From Limanda limanda (taxonomy: Eukaryota > Chordata > Actinopteri > Pleuronectiformes > Pleuronectidae): DNA of 64,000 bases. This document shows positions 9,883 to 23,700 of this stretch, in pieces. Made by a program: the position numbers and the translations under genes. Every line of letters begins with the position of its first letter. The first letter of the stretch is position 1. A model generated the notes under the pieces. The model did no database searches, was not told the origin of the DNA, and saw only the letters and a program-made list of their open reading frames with translations. The DNA lies in the NCBI RefSeq assembly GCF_963576545.1, contig NW_026870402.1, positions 62,001-126,000 on the forward strand, written 5' to 3'.

Positions 9883-11583
9883 GTGGGGGTAGAGCCTACT
9901 TGCAAGTCTCTCCGACCTTCACAAAAAAAGTTATTCAAGAATATCTCCTCAGATTTGGGGGAATTTCGTCGGTCGACCTCTTCCGAAGGTCGTACAAGCT
10001 CGGGAATGGTACCAATTGATCCGCAGGACCCAAATTAGTCCAGATGCAACCACTTTCCAAGTCTCTCCGACCTTCACAAAAAAAGTTATTCAAGAATATC
10101 TCTTTCTCCTATGTGCTTTCATCCCTAACCCTAACCCTAACCCTTCCGAAAGTCGGAGAAGCTCAAGGATGGTACCGATCGATGGGCGCTACCCCATTTA
10201 GTGGGGGTAGAGCCTACTTGCAAGTCTCTCCGACCTTCACAAAAAAAGTTATTCAAGAATATCTCTTTCTCCTATGTGCTTTCATCCCTAACCCTAACCC
10301 TAACCCTAACCCTTCCGAAAGTCGGAGAAGCTCAAGGATGGTACCGATCGATGCGCGCTACCCCATTTAGTGGGGGTAAAGCCTACTTGCAAGTCTCTCC
10401 GACCTTCACAAAAAAAGTTATTCAAGAATATCTCCTCAGATTTGGGGGAATTTCGTCGGTCGACCTCTTCCTAAGGTCGTACAAGCTCGGGGATGGTACC
10501 AATCGATCCGCAGGACCCAAATTAGTCCAGATGCAACCACTTTCCAAGTCTCTCCGACCTTCACAAAAAAAGTTATTCAAGAATATCTCTTTCTCCTATG
10601 TGCTTTCATCCCTAACCCTAACCCTAACCCTTCCGAAAGTCGGAGAAGCTCAAGGATGGTACCGATCGATGCGCGCTACCCCATTTAGTGGGGGTAGAGC
10701 CTACTTGCAAGTCTCTCCGACCTTCACAAAAAAAGTTATTCAAGAATATCTCTTTCTCCTATGTGCTTTCATCCCTAACCCTAACCCTAACCCTTCCGAA
10801 AGTCGGAGAAGCTCAAGGATGGTACCGATCGATGCGCGCTACCCCATTTAGTGGGGGTAGAGCCTACTTGCAAGTCTCTCCGACCTTTACAAAAAAAGTT
10901 ATTCAAGAATATCTCCTCAGATTTGGGGGAATTTCGTCGGTCGACCTCTTCCGAAGGTCGTACAAGCTCGGGGATGGTACCAATCGATCCGCAGGACCCA
11001 AATTAGTCCAGATGCAACCACTTTCCAAGTCTCTCCGACCTTCACAAAAAAAGTTATTCAAGAATATCTCTTTCTCCTATGTGCTTTCATCCCTAACCCT
11101 AACCCTAACCCTTCCGAAAGTCGGAGAAGCTCAAGGATGGTACCGATCGATGCGCGCTACCCCATTTAGTGGGAGTAGAGCCTACTTGCAAGTCTCTCCG
11201 ACCTTCACAAAAAAAGTTATTCAAGAATATCTCTTTCTCCTATGTGCTTTCATCCCTAACCCTAACCCTAACCCTTCCGAAAGTCGGAGAAGCTCAAGGA
11301 TGGTACCGATCGATGCGCGCAACCCCATTTAGTGGGGGTAGAGCCTACTTGCAAGTCTCTCCGACCTTCACAAAAAAAGTTATTCAAGAATATCTCCTCA
11401 GATTTGGGGGAATTTCGTCGGTCGACCTCTTCCGAAGGTCGTACAAGCTCGGGGATGGTACCAATCGATCCGCAGGACCCAAATTAGTCCAGATGCAACC
11501 ACTTTCCAAGTCTCTCCGACCTTCACAAAAAAAGTTATTCAAGAATATCTCTTTCTCCTATGTGCTTTCATCCCTAACCCTAA
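9883..11583 (+). repeat. 2093-bp tandem segment, copy 2
   Basis: Matches 7790 to about 9490 marker by marker. Its B 9883 has a private change, CTCGGGAATGG. It continues into the AAABa series from 11650, whereas copy 1 continues with only AABa from 9557, so the copies differ by one A after the aligned part. Confidence 0.86.
10201..10369 (+). repeat. Four-unit (169-bp) A monomer, copy 2
   Basis: Second and only other copy with (CCCTAA)4CCC, exactly 2093 bp from the first and with the same linked variants in the next B (10370). Confidence 0.95.
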
Positions 11584-12937
11584 CCCTAACCCTTCCGAAA
11601 GTCGGAGAAGCTCAAGGATGGTACCGATCGATGCGCGCTACCCCATTTAGTGGGGGTAGAGCCTACTTGCAAGTCTCTCCGACCTTCACAAAAAAAGTTA
11701 TTCAAGAATATCTCTTTCTCCTATGTGCTTTCATCCCTAACCCTAACCCTAACCCTTCCGAAAGTCGGAGAAGCTCAAGGATGGTACCGATCGATGTGCA
11801 CTACCCCATTTAGTGGGGGTAGAGCCTACTTGCAAGTCTCTCCGACCTTCACAAAAAAAGTTATTCAAGAATATCTCTTTCTCCTATGTGCTTTCATCCC
11901 TAACCCTAACCCTAACCCTTCCGAAAGTCGGAGAAGCTCAAGGATGGTACCGATCGATGCGCGCTACCCCATTTAGTGGGGGTAGAGCCTACTTGCAAGT
12001 CTCTCCGACCTTCACAAAAAAAGTTATTCAAGAATATCTCTTTCTCCTATGTGCTTTCATCCCTAACCCTAACCCTAACCCTTCCGAAAGTCGGAGAAGC
12101 TCAAGGATGGTACCGATCGATGCGCGCAACCCCATTTAGTGGGGGTAGAGCCTACTTGCAAGTCTCTCCGACCTTCACAAAAAAAGTTATTCAAGAATAT
12201 CTCCTCAGATTTGGGGGAATTTCGTCGGTCGACCTCTTCCGAAGGTTGTACAAGCTCGGGGATGGTACCAATCGATCCGCAGGACCCAAATTAGTCCAGA
12301 TGCAACCACTTTCCAAGTCTCTCCGACCTTCACACAAAAAGTTATTCAAGAATATCTCTTTCTCCTATGTGCTTTCATCCCTAACCCTAACCCTAACCCT
12401 TCCGAAAGTCGGAGAAGCTCAAGGATGGTACCGATCGATGCGCGCTACCCCATTTAGTGGGGGTAGAGCCTACTTGCAAGTCTCTCCGACCTTCACAAAA
12501 AAAGTTATTCAAGAATATCTCTTTCTCCTATGTGCTTTCATCCCTAACCCTAACCCTAACCCTTCCGAAAGTCGGAGAAGCTCAAGGATGGTACCGATCG
12601 ATGCGCGCTACCCCATTTAGTGGGGGTAGAGCCTACTTGCAAGTCTCTCCGACCTTCACAAAAAAAGTTATTCAAGAATATCTCCTCAGATTTGGGGGAA
12701 TTTCGTCGGTCGACCTCTTCCGAAGGTCGTACAAGCTCGGGGATGGTACCAATTGATCCGCAGGACCCAAATTAGTCCAGATGCAACCACTTTCCAAGTC
12801 TCTCCGACCTTCACAAAAAAAGTTATTCAAGAATATCTCTTTCTCCTATGTGCTTTCATCCCTAACCCTAACCCTAACCCTTCCGAAAGTCGGAGAAGCT
12901 CAAGGATGGTACCGATCGATGGGCGCTACCCCATTTA

Positions 12938-15900
12938 GTGGGGGTAGAGCCTACTTGCAAGTCTCTCCGACCTTCACAAAAAAAGTTATTCAAGAATATC
13001 TCCTCAGATTTGGGGGAATTTCGTCGGTCGACCTCTTCCGAAGGTCGTACAAGCTCGGGGATGGTACCAATCGATCCGCAGGACCCAAATTAGTCCAGAT
13101 GCAACCACTTTCCAAGTCTCTCCGACCTTCACAAAAAAAGTTATTCAAGAATATCTCTTTCTCCTATGTGCTTTCATCCCTAACCCTAACCCTAACCCTT
13201 CCGAAAGTCGGAGAAGCTCAATGATGGTACCGATCGATGCGCGCTACCCTATTTAGTGGGGGTAGAGCCTACTTGCAAGTCTCTCCGACCTTCACAAAAA
13301 AAGTTATTCAAGAATATCTCTTTCTCCTATGTGCTTTCATCCCTAACCCTAACCCTTCCGAAAGTCGGAGAAGCTCAAGGATGGTACCGATCGATGCGCG
13401 CTACCCCATTTAGTGGGGGTAGAGCCTACTTGCAAGTCTCTCCGACCTTTACAAAAAAAGTTATTCAAGAATATCTCCTCAGATTTGGGGGAATTTCGTC
13501 GGTCGACCTCTTCCGAAGGTCGTACAAGCTCGGGGATGGTACCAATCGATCCGCAGGACCCAAATTAGTCCAGATGCAACCACTTTCCAAGTCTCTCCGA
13601 CCTTCACAAAAAAAGTTATTCAAGAATATCTCTTTCTCCTATGTGCTTTCATCCCTAACCCTAACCCTAACCCTTCCGAAAGTCGGAGAAGCTCAAGGAT
13701 GGTACCGATCGATGCGCACTACCCCATTTAGTGGGGGTAGAGCCTACTTGCAAGTCTCTCCGACCTTCACAAAAAAAGTTATTCAAGAATATCTCTTTCT
13801 CCTATGTGCTTTCATCCCTAACCCTAACCCTAACCCTTCCGAAAGTCGGAGAAGCTCAAGGATGGTACCGATCGATGCGCGCTACCCCATTTAGTGGGGG
13901 TAGAGCCTACTTGCAAGTCTCTCCGACCTTCACAAAAAAAGTTATTCAAGAATATCTCTTTCTCCTATGTGCTTTCATCCCTAACCCTAACCCTAACCCT
14001 TCCGAAAGTCGGAGAAGCTCAAGGATGGTACCGATCGATGCGCGCTACCCCATTTAGTGGGGGTAAAGCCTACTTGCAAGTCTCTCCGACCTTCACAAAA
14101 AAAGTTATTCAAGAATATCTCTTTCTCCTATGTGCTTTCATCCCTAACCCTAACCCTAACCCTTCCGAAAGTCGGAAAAGCTCAAGGATGGTACCGATCG
14201 ATGCGCGCTACCCCATTTAGTGGGGGTAGAGCCTACTTGCAAGTCTCTCCGACCTTCACAAAAAAAGTTATTCAAGAATATCTCCTCAGATTTGGGGGAA
14301 TTTCGTCGGTCGACCTCTTCCGAAGGTCGTACAAGCTCGGGGATGGTACCAATCGATCCGCAGGACCCAAATTAGTCCAGATGCAACCACTTTCCAAGTC
14401 TCTCCGACCTTCACAAAAAAAGTTATTCAAGAATATCTCTTTCTCCTATGTGCTTTCATCCCTAACCCTAACCCTAACCCTTCCGAAAGTCGGAGAAGCT
14501 CAAAGATGGTACCGATCGATGCGCGCTACCCCATTTAGTGGGGGTAGAGCCTACTTGCAAGTCTCTCCGACCTTCACAAAAAAAGTTATTCAAGAATATC
14601 TCTTTCTCCTATGTGCTTTCATCCCTAACCCTAACCCTAACCCTTCCGAAAGTCGGAGAAGCTCAAGGATGGTACCGATCGATGCGCGCAACCCCATTTA
14701 GTGGGGGTAGAGCCTACTTGCAAGTCTCTCCGACCTTCACAAAAAAAGTTATTCAAGAATATCTCCTCAGATTTGGGGGAATTTCGTCGGTCGACCTCTT
14801 CCGAAGGTCGTACAAGCTCGGGGATGGTACCAATCGATCTGCAGGACCCAAATTAGTCCAGATGCAACCACTTTCCAAGTCTCTCCGACCTTCACAAAAA
14901 AAGTTATTCAAGAATATCTCTTTCTCCTATGTGCTTTCATCCCTAACCCTAACCCTAACCCTTCCGAAAGTCGGAGAAGCTCAAGGATGGTACCGATCGA
15001 TGCGCGCTACCCCATTTAGTGGGGGTAGAGCCTACTTGCAAGTCTCTCCGACCTTCACAAAAAAAGTTATTCAAGAATATCTCTTTCTCCTATGTGCTTT
15101 CATCCCTAACCCTAACCCTAACCCTTCCGAAAGTCGGAGAAGCTCAAGGATGGTACCGATCGATGCGCGCAACCCCATTTAGTAGGGGTAGAGCCTACTT
15201 GCAAGTCTCTCCGACCTTCACAAAAAAAGTTATTCAAGAATATCTCCTCAGATTTGGGGGAATTTCGTCGGTCGACCTCTTCCGAAGGTCGTACAAGCTC
15301 GGGGATGGTACCAATCGATCCGCAGGACCCAAATTAGTCCAGATGCAACCACTTTCCAAGTCTCTCCGACCTTCACAAAAAAAGTTATTCAAGAATATCT
15401 CTTTCTCCTATGTGCTTTCATCCCTAACCCTAACCCTTCCGAAAGTCGGAGAAGCTCAAGGATGGTACCGATCGATGCGCGCTACCCCATTTAGTGGGGG
15501 TAGAGCCTACTTGCAAGTCTCTCCGACCTTCACAAAAAAAGTTATTCAAGAATATCTCTTTCTCCTATGTGCTTTCATCCCTAACCCTAACCCTAACCCT
15601 TCCGAAAGTCGGAGAAGCTCAAGGATGGTACCGATCGATGCGCGCTACCCCATTTAGTGGGGGTAGAGCCTACTTGCAAGTCTCTCCGACCTTCACAAAA
15701 AAAGTTATTCAAGAATATCTCTTTCTCCTATGTGCTTTCATCCCTAACCCTAACCCTAACCCTTCCGAAAGTCGGAGAAGCTCAAGGATGGTACCGATCG
15801 ATGCGTGCAACCCCATTTAGTGGGGGTAGAGCCTACTTGCAAGTCTCTCCGACCTTCACAAAAAAAGTTATTCAAGAATATCTCCTCAGATTTGGGGGAA

Positions 15901-16781
15901 TTTCGTCGGTCGACCTCTTCCGAAGGTCGTACAAGCTCAAGGATGGTACCAATCGATCCGCAGGACCCAAATTAGTCCAGATGCAACCACTTTCCAAGTC
16001 TCTCCGACCTTCACAAAAAAAGTTATTCAAGAATATCTCTTTCTCCTATGTGCTTTCATCCCTAACCCTAACCCTAACCCTTCCGAAAGTCGGAGAAGCT
16101 CAAGGATGGTACCGATCGATGCGCGCTACCCCATTTAGTGGGGGTAGAGCCTACTTGCAAGTCTCTCCGACCTTCACAAAAAAAGTTATTCAAGAATATC
16201 TCTTTCTCCTATGTGCTTTCATCCCTAACCCTAACCCTAACCCTTCCGAAAGTCGGAGAAGCTCAAGGATGGTACCGATCGATGCGCGCTACCCCATTTA
16301 GTGGGGGTAGAGCCTACTTGCAAGTCTCTCCGACCTTCACAAAAAAAGTTATTCAAGAATATCTCCTCAGATTTGGGGGAATTTCGTCGGTCGACCTCTT
16401 CCGAAGGTCGTACAAGCTCGGGGATGGTACCAATTGATCCGCAGGACCCAAATTAGTCCAGATGCAACCACTTTCCAAGTCTCTCCGACCTTCACAAAAA
16501 AAGTTATTCAAGAATATCTCTTTCTCCTATGTGCTTTCATCCCTAACCCTAACCCTAACCCTTCCGAAAGTCGGAGAAGCTCAAGGATGGTACCGATCGA
16601 TGGGCGCTACCCCATTTAGTGGGGGTAGAGCCTACTTGCAAGTCTCTCCGACCTTCACAAAAAAAGTTATTCAAGAATATCTCTTTCTCCTATGTGCTTT
16701 CATCCCTAACCCTAACCCTAACCCTTCCGAAAGTCGGAGAAGCTCAAGGATGGTACCGATCGATGCGCGCTACCCCATTTA
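12938..16781 (+). repeat. 3844-bp higher-order unit, copy 1
   Basis: Order: Ba ABa AAABa ABa ABa AABa ABa A. Shared markers with the next unit are CTACCCTATTT before 13256, CCTTTAC in B 13413, GGTAAAGCC head at 14057 with GGAAAAGCTC in the same monomer, CTCAAAGATGG in Ap 14375, CGATCTGC in B 14701, GTAGGGGTAG head of B 15182, GCGTGCAACC at the end of 15657 and CTCAAGG in B 15820. Private changes: CTCAATGATGG in Ap 13093 and CAATTGATCC in B 16301. Confidence 0.9.
15337..15493 (+). repeat. Ap monomer at a one-unit difference between the 3.8/4.0-kb copies
   Basis: In copy 2 the homologous place holds two monomers, Ap 19175 (three-unit tract) and A 19338 (two-unit tract). Here a single Ap has the Ap head with the two-unit tract, as expected if the core of one joined the core of the next and removed 163 bp. 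The monomer end (GCGCGCT here, GCGCACT at 19338) differs by one base. Confidence 0.65.
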
Positions 16782-19700
16782 GTGGGGGTAAAGCCTACTT
16801 GCAAGTCTCTCCGACCTTCACAAAAAAAGTTATTCAAGAATATCTCCTCAGATTTGGGGGAATTTCGTCGGTCGACCTCTTCCGAAGGTCGTACAAGCTC
16901 GGGGATGGTACCAATCGATCCGCAGGACCCAAATTAGTCCAGATGCAACCACTTTCCAAGTCTCTCCGACCTTCACAAAAAAAGTTATTCAAGAATATCT
17001 CTTTCTCCTATGTGCTTTCATCCCTAACCCTAACCCTAACCCTTCCGAAAGTCGGAGAAGCTCAAGGATGGTACCGATCGATGCGCGCTACCCTATTTAG
17101 TGGGGGTAGAGCCTACTTGCAAGTCTCTCCGACCTTCACAAAAAAAGTTATTCAAGAATATCTCTTTCTCCTATGTGCTTTCATCCCTAACCCTAACCCT
17201 TCCGAAAGTCGGAGAAGCTCAAGGATGGTACCGATCGATGCGCGCTACCCCATTTAGTGGGGGTAGAGCCTACTTGCAAGTCTCTCCGACCTTTACAAAA
17301 AAAGTTATTCAAGAATATCTCCTCAGATTTGGGGGAATTTCGTCGGTCGACCTCTTCCGAAGGTCGTACAAGCTCGGGGATGGTACCAATCGATCCGCAG
17401 GACCCAAATTAGTCCAGATGCAACCACTTTCCAAGTCTCTCCGACCTTCACAAAAAAAGTTATTCAAGAATATCTCTTTCTCCTATGTGCTTTCATCCCT
17501 AACCCTAACCCTAACCCTTCCGAAAGTCGGAGAAGCTCAAGGATGGTACCGATCGATGCGCACTACCCCATTTAGTGGGGGTAGAGCCTACTTGCAAGTC
17601 TCTCCGACCTTCACAAAAAAAGTTATTCAAGAATATCTCTTTCTCCTATGTGCTTTCATCCCTAACCCTAACCCTAACCCTTCCGAAAGTCGGAGAAGCT
17701 CAAGGATGGTACCGATCGATGCGCGCTACCCCATTTAGTGGGGGTAGAGCCTACTTGCAAGTCTCTCCGACCTTCACAAAAAAAGTTATTCAAGAATATC
17801 TCTTTCTCCTATGTGCTTTCATCCCTAACCCTAACCCTAACCCTTCCGAAAGTCGGAGAAGCTCAAGGATGGTACCGATCGATGCGCGCTACCCCATTTA
17901 GTGGGGGTAAAGCCTACTTGCAAGTCTCTCCGACCTTCACAAAAAAAGTTATTCAAGAATATCTCTTTCTCCTATGTGCTTTCATCCCTAACCCTAACCC
18001 TTCCGAAAGTCGGAAAAGCTCAAGGATGGTACCGATCGATGCGCGCTACCCCATTTAGTGGGGGTAGAGCCTACTTGCAAGTCTCTCCGACCTTCACAAA
18101 AAAAGTTATTCAAGAATATCTCCTCAGATTTGGGGGAATTTCGTCGGTCGACCTCTTCCGAAGGTCGTACAAGCTCGGGGATGGTACCAATCGATCCGCA
18201 GGACCCAAATTAGTCCAGATGCAACCACTTTCCAAGTCTCTCCGACCTTCACAAAAAAAGTTATTCAAGAATATCTCTTTCTCCTATGTGCTTTCATCCC
18301 TAACCCTAACCCTAACCCTTCCGAAAGTCGGAGAAGCTCAAAGATGGTACCGATCGATGCGCGCTACCCCATTTAGTGGGGGTAGAGCCTACTTGCAAGT
18401 CTCTCCGACCTTCACAAAAAAAGTTATTCAAGAATATCTCTTTCTCCTATGTGCTTTCATCCCTAACCCTAACCCTAACCCTTCCGAAAGTCGGAGAAGC
18501 TCAAGGATGGTACCGATCGATGCGCGCAACCCCATTTAGTGGGGGTAGAGCCTACTTGCAAGTCTCTCCGACCTTCACAAAAAAAGTTATTCAAGAATAT
18601 CTCCTCAGATTTGGGGGAATTTCGTCGGTCGACCTCTTCCGAAGGTCGTACAAGCTCGGGGATGGTACCAATCGATCTGCAGGACCCAAATTAGTCCAGA
18701 TGCAACCACTTTCCAAGTCTCTCCGACCTTCACAAAAAAAGTTATTCAAGAATATCTCTTTCTCCTATGTGCTTTCATCCCTAACCCTAACCCTAACCCT
18801 TCCGAAAGTCGGAGAAGCTCAAGGATGGTACCGATCGATGCGCGCTACCCCATTTAGTGGGGGTAGAGCCTACTTGCAAGTCTCTCCGACCTTCACAAAA
18901 AAAGTTATTCAAGAATATCTCTTTCTCCTATGTGCTTTCATCCCTAACCCTAACCCTAACCCTTCCGAAAGTCGGAGAAGCTCAAGGATGGTACCGATCG
19001 ATGCGCGCAACCCCATTTAGTAGGGGTAGAGCCTACTTGCAAGTCTCTCCGACCTTCACAAAAAAAGTTATTCAAGAATATCTCCTCAGATTTGGGGGAA
19101 TTTCGTCGGTCGACCTCTTCCGAAGGTCGTACAAGCTCGGGGATGGTACCAATCGATCCGCAGGACCCAAATTAGTCCAGATGCAACCACTTTCCAAGTC
19201 TCTCCGACCTTCACAAAAAAAGTTATTCAAGAATATCTCTTTCTCCTATGTGCTTTCATCCCTAACCCTAACCCTAACCCTTCCGAAAGTCGGAGAAGCT
19301 CAAGGATGGTACCGATCGATGCGCGCTACCCCATTTAGTGGGGGTAGAGCCTACTTGCAAGTCTCTCCGACCTTCACAAAAAAAGTTATTCAAGAATATC
19401 TCTTTCTCCTATGTGCTTTCATCCCTAACCCTAACCCTTCCGAAAGTCGGAGAAGCTCAAGGATGGTACCGATCGATGCGCACTACCCCATTTAGTGGGG
19501 GTAGAGCCTACTTGCAAGTCTCTCCGACCTTCACAAAAAAAGTTATTCAAGAATATCTCTTTCTCCTATGTGCTTTCATCCCTAACCCTAACCCTAACCC
19601 TTCCGAAAGTCGGAGAAGCTCAAGGATGGTACCGATCGATGCGCGCTACCCCATTTAGTGGGGGTAGAGCCTACTTGCAAGTCTCTCCGACCTTCACAAA

Positions 19701-20782
19701 AAAAGTTATTCAAGAATATCTCTTTCTCCTATGTGCTTTCATCCCTAACCCTAACCCTAACCCTTCCGAAAGTCGGAGAAGCTCAAGGATGGTACCGATC
19801 GATGCGTGCAACCCCATTTAGTGGGGGTAGAGCCTACTTGCAAGTCTCTCCGACCTTCACAAAAAAAGTTATTCAAGAATATCTCCTCAGATTTGGGGGA
19901 ATTTCGTCGGTCGACCTCTTCCGAAGGTCGTACAAGCTCAAGGATGGTACCAATCGATCCGCAGGACCCAAATTAGTCCAGATGCAACCACTTTCCAAGT
20001 CTCTCCGACCTTCACAAAAAAAGTTATTCAAGAATATCTCTTTCTCCTATGTGCTTTCATCCCTAACCCTAACCCTAACCCTTCCGAAAGTCGGAGAAGC
20101 TCAAGGATGGTACCGATCGATGCGCGCTACCCCATTTAGTGGGGGTAGAGCCTACTTGCAAGTCTCTCCGACCTTCACAAAAAAAGTTATTCAAGAATAT
20201 CTCTTTCTCCTATGTGCTTTCATCCCTAACCCTAACCCTAACCCTTCCGAAAGTCGGAGAAGCTCAAGGATGGTACCGATCGATGCGCGCTACCCCATTT
20301 AGTGGGGGTAGAGCCTACTTGCAAGTCTCTCCGACCTTCACAAAAAAAGTTATTCAAGAATATCTCCTCAGATTTGGGGGAATTTCGTCGGTCGACCTCT
20401 TCCGAAGGTCGTACAAGCTCGGGGATGGTACCAATCGATCCGCAGGACCCAAATTAGTCCAGATGCAACCACTTTCCAAGTCTCTCCGACCTTCACAAAA
20501 AAAGTTATTCAAGAATATCTCTTTCTCCTATGTGCTTTCATCCCTAACCCTAACCCTAACCCTTCCGAAAGTCGGAGAAGCTCAAGGATGGTACCGATCG
20601 ATGGGTGCTACCCCATTTAGTGGGGGTAGAGCCTACTTGCAAGTCTCTCCGACCTTCACAAAAAAAGTTATTCAAGAATATCTCTTTCTCCTATGTGCTT
20701 TCATCCCTAACCCTAACCCTAACCCTTCCGAAAGTCGGAGAAGCTCAAGGATGGTACCGATCGATGCGCACTACCCCATTTA
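16782..20782 (+). repeat. 4001-bp higher-order unit, copy 2
   Basis: Order: Ba ABa AAABa ABa ABa AAABa ABa A. It repeats the marker series of 12938-16781 in order at 3844 and then 3838 bp offsets. It differs by one additional A (19338, two-unit tract), plus a two-unit tract at 17901. The lengths reconcile exactly: 3844 + 12 + 163 - 18 = 4001. Its Ap 20457 ends GATGGGTGCT, a private C-to-T. Confidence 0.9.
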
Positions 20783-23700
20783 GTGGGGGTAGAGCCTACT
20801 TGCAAGTCTCTCCGACCTTCACAAAAAAAGTTATTCAAGAATATCTCTTTCTCCTATGTGCTTTCATCCCTAACCCTAACCCTAACCCTTCCGAAAGTCG
20901 GAGAAGCTCAAGGATGGTACCGATCGATGCGCGCAACCCCATTTAGTGGGGTTAGAGCCTACTTGCAAGTCTCTCCGACCTTCAAAAAAAAAGTTATTCA
21001 AGAATATCTCCTCAGATTTGGGGGAATTTCGTCGGTCGACCTCTTCCGAAGGTCGTACAAGCTCGGGGATGGTACCAATCGATCCGCAGGACCCAAATTA
21101 GTCCAGATGCAACCACTTTCCAAGTCTCTCCGACCTTCACAAAAAAAGTTATTCAAGAATATCTCTTTCTCCTATGTGCTTTCATCCCTAACCCTAACCC
21201 TAACCCTTCCGAAAGTCGGAGAAGCTCAAAGATGGTACCGATCGATGCGCGCTACCCCATTTAGTGGGGGTAGAGCCTACTTGCAAGTCTCTCCGACCTT
21301 CACAAAAAAAGTTATTCAAGAATATCTCTTTCTCCTATGTGCTTTCATCCCTAACCCTAACCCTAACCCTTCCGAAAGTCGGAGAAGCTCAAGGATGGTA
21401 CCGATCGATGCGCGCAACCCCATTTAGTGGGGGTAGAGCCTACTTGCAAGTCTCTCCGACCTTCACAAAAAAAGTTATTCAAGAATATCTCCTCAGATTT
21501 GGGGGAATTTCGTCGGTCGACCTCTTCCGAAGGTCGTACAAGCTCGGGGATGGTACCAATCGATCCGCAGGACCCAAATTAGTCCAGATGCAACCACTTT
21601 CCAAGTCTCTCCGACCTTCACAAAAAAAGTTATTCAAGAATATCTCTTTCTCCTATGTGCTTTCATCCCTAACCCTAACCCTAACCCTTCCGAAAGTCGG
21701 AGAAGCTCAAGGATGGTACCGATCGATGCGCGCTACCCCATTTAGTGGGGGTAGAGCCTACTTGCAAGTCTCTCCGACCTTCACAAAAAAAGTTATTCAA
21801 GAATATCTCTTTCTCCTATGTGCTTTCATCCCTAACCCTAACCCTAACCCTTCCGAAAGTCGGAGAAGCTCAAGGATGGTACCGATCGATGCGCGCAACC
21901 CCATTTAGTGGGGGTAGAGCCTACTTGCAAGTCTCTCCGACCTTCACAAAAAAAGTTATTCAAGAATATCTCCTCAGATTTGGGGGAATTTCGTCGGTCG
22001 ACCTCTTCCGAAGGTCGTACAAGCTCGGGGATGGTACCAATCGATCCGCAGGACCCAAATTAGTCCAGATGCAACCACTTTCCAAGTCTCTCCGACCTTC
22101 ACAAAAAAAGTTATTCAAGAATATCTCTTTCTCCTATGTGCTTTCATCCCTAACCCTAACCCTAACCCTTCCGAAAGTCGGAGAAGCTCAAGGATGGTAC
22201 CGATCGATGCGCGCAACCCCATTTAGTGGGGGTAGAGCCTACTTGCAAGTCTCTCCGACCTTCACAAAAAAAGTTATTCAAGAATATCTCCTCAGATTTG
22301 GGGGAATTTCGTCGGTCGACCTCTTCCGAAGGTCGTACAAGCTCGGGGATGGTACCAATCGATCCGCAGGACCCAAATTAGTCCAGATGCAACCACTTTC
22401 CAAGTCTCTCCGACCTTCACAAAAAAAGTTATTCAAGAATATCTCTTTCTCCTATGTGCTTTCATCCCTAACCCTAACCCTAACCCTTCCGAAAGTCGGA
22501 GAAGCTCAAGGATGGTACCGATCGATGCGCGCTACCCCATTTAGTGGGGGTAGAGCCTACTTGCAAGTCTCTCCGACCTTCACAAAAAAAGTTATTCAAG
22601 AATATCTCTTTCTCCTATGTGCTTTCATCCCTAACCCTAACCCTAACCCTTCCGAAAGTCGGAGAAGCTCAAGGATGGTACCGATCGATGCGCGCAACCC
22701 CATTTAGTGGGGGTAGAGCCTACTTGCAAGTCTCTCCGACCTTCACAAAAAAAGTTATTCAAGAATATCTCCTCAGATTTGGGGGAATTTCGTCGGTAGA
22801 CCTCTTCCGAAGGTCGTACAAGCTCGGGGATGGTACCAATCGATCCGCAGGACCCAAATTAGTCCAGATGCAACCACTTTCCAAGTCTCTCCGACCTTCA
22901 CAAAAAAAGTTATTCAAGAATATCTCTTTCTCCTATGTGCTTTCATCCCTAACCCTAACCCTAACCCTTCCGAAAGTCGGAGAAGCTCAAGGATGGTACC
23001 GATCGATGCGCGCTACCCCATTTAGTGGGGGTAGAGCCTACTTGCAAGTCTCTCCGACCTTCACAAAAAAAGTTATTCAAGAATATCTCTTTCTCCTATG
23101 TGCTTTCATCCCTAACCCTAACCCTAACCCTTCCGAAAGTCGGAGAAGCTCAAGGATGGTACCGATCGATGCGCACTACCCCATTTAGTGGGGGTAGAGC
23201 CTACTTGCAAGTCTCTCCGACCTTCACAAAAAAAGTTATTCAAGAATATCTCTTTCTCCTATGTGCTTTCATCCCTAACCCTAACCCTAACCCTTCCGAA
23301 AGTCGGAGAAGCTCAAGGATGGTACCGATCGATGCGCGCTACCCCATTTAGTGGGGGTAGAGCCTACTTGCAAGTCTCTCCGACCTTCACAAAAAAAGTT
23401 ATTCAAGAATATCTCTTTCTCCTATGTGCTTTCATCCCTAACCCTAACCCTAACCCTTCCGAAAGTCGGAGAAGCTCAAGGATGGTACCGATCGATGCGC
23501 GCAACCCCATTTAGTGGGGGTAGAGCCTACTTGCAAGTCTCTCCGACCTTCACAAAAAAAGTTATTCAAGAATATCTCCTCAGATTTGGGGGAATTTCGT
23601 CGGTCGACCTCTTCCGAAGGTCGTACAAGCTCAAGGATGGTACCAATCGATCCGCAGGACCCAAATTAGTCCAGATGCAACCACTTTCCAAGTCTCTCCG

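Larger units (their letters stand above)
6345..12937 (+). repeat. Array block 2, nested duplications
   Basis: Order: ABa AAABa ABa ABa ABa ABa AABa ABa ABa ABa AAABa ABa. B starts are 6508, 7315, 7790, 8277, 8758, 9239, 9883, 10370, 10851, 11332, 12139 and 12620. The stretch from 6345 to about 7944 and that from 11169 to about 12774 correspond at a 4824-4830 bp offset. Shared markers are the GTGGGAG head, GATGTGCAC (before 6989 and 11813), CACACAAAAAG in the Ap at 7470 and 12294, and CAATTGATCC in the B at 7790 and 12620. A 2093-bp tandem duplication lies between them. Confidence 0.88.
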
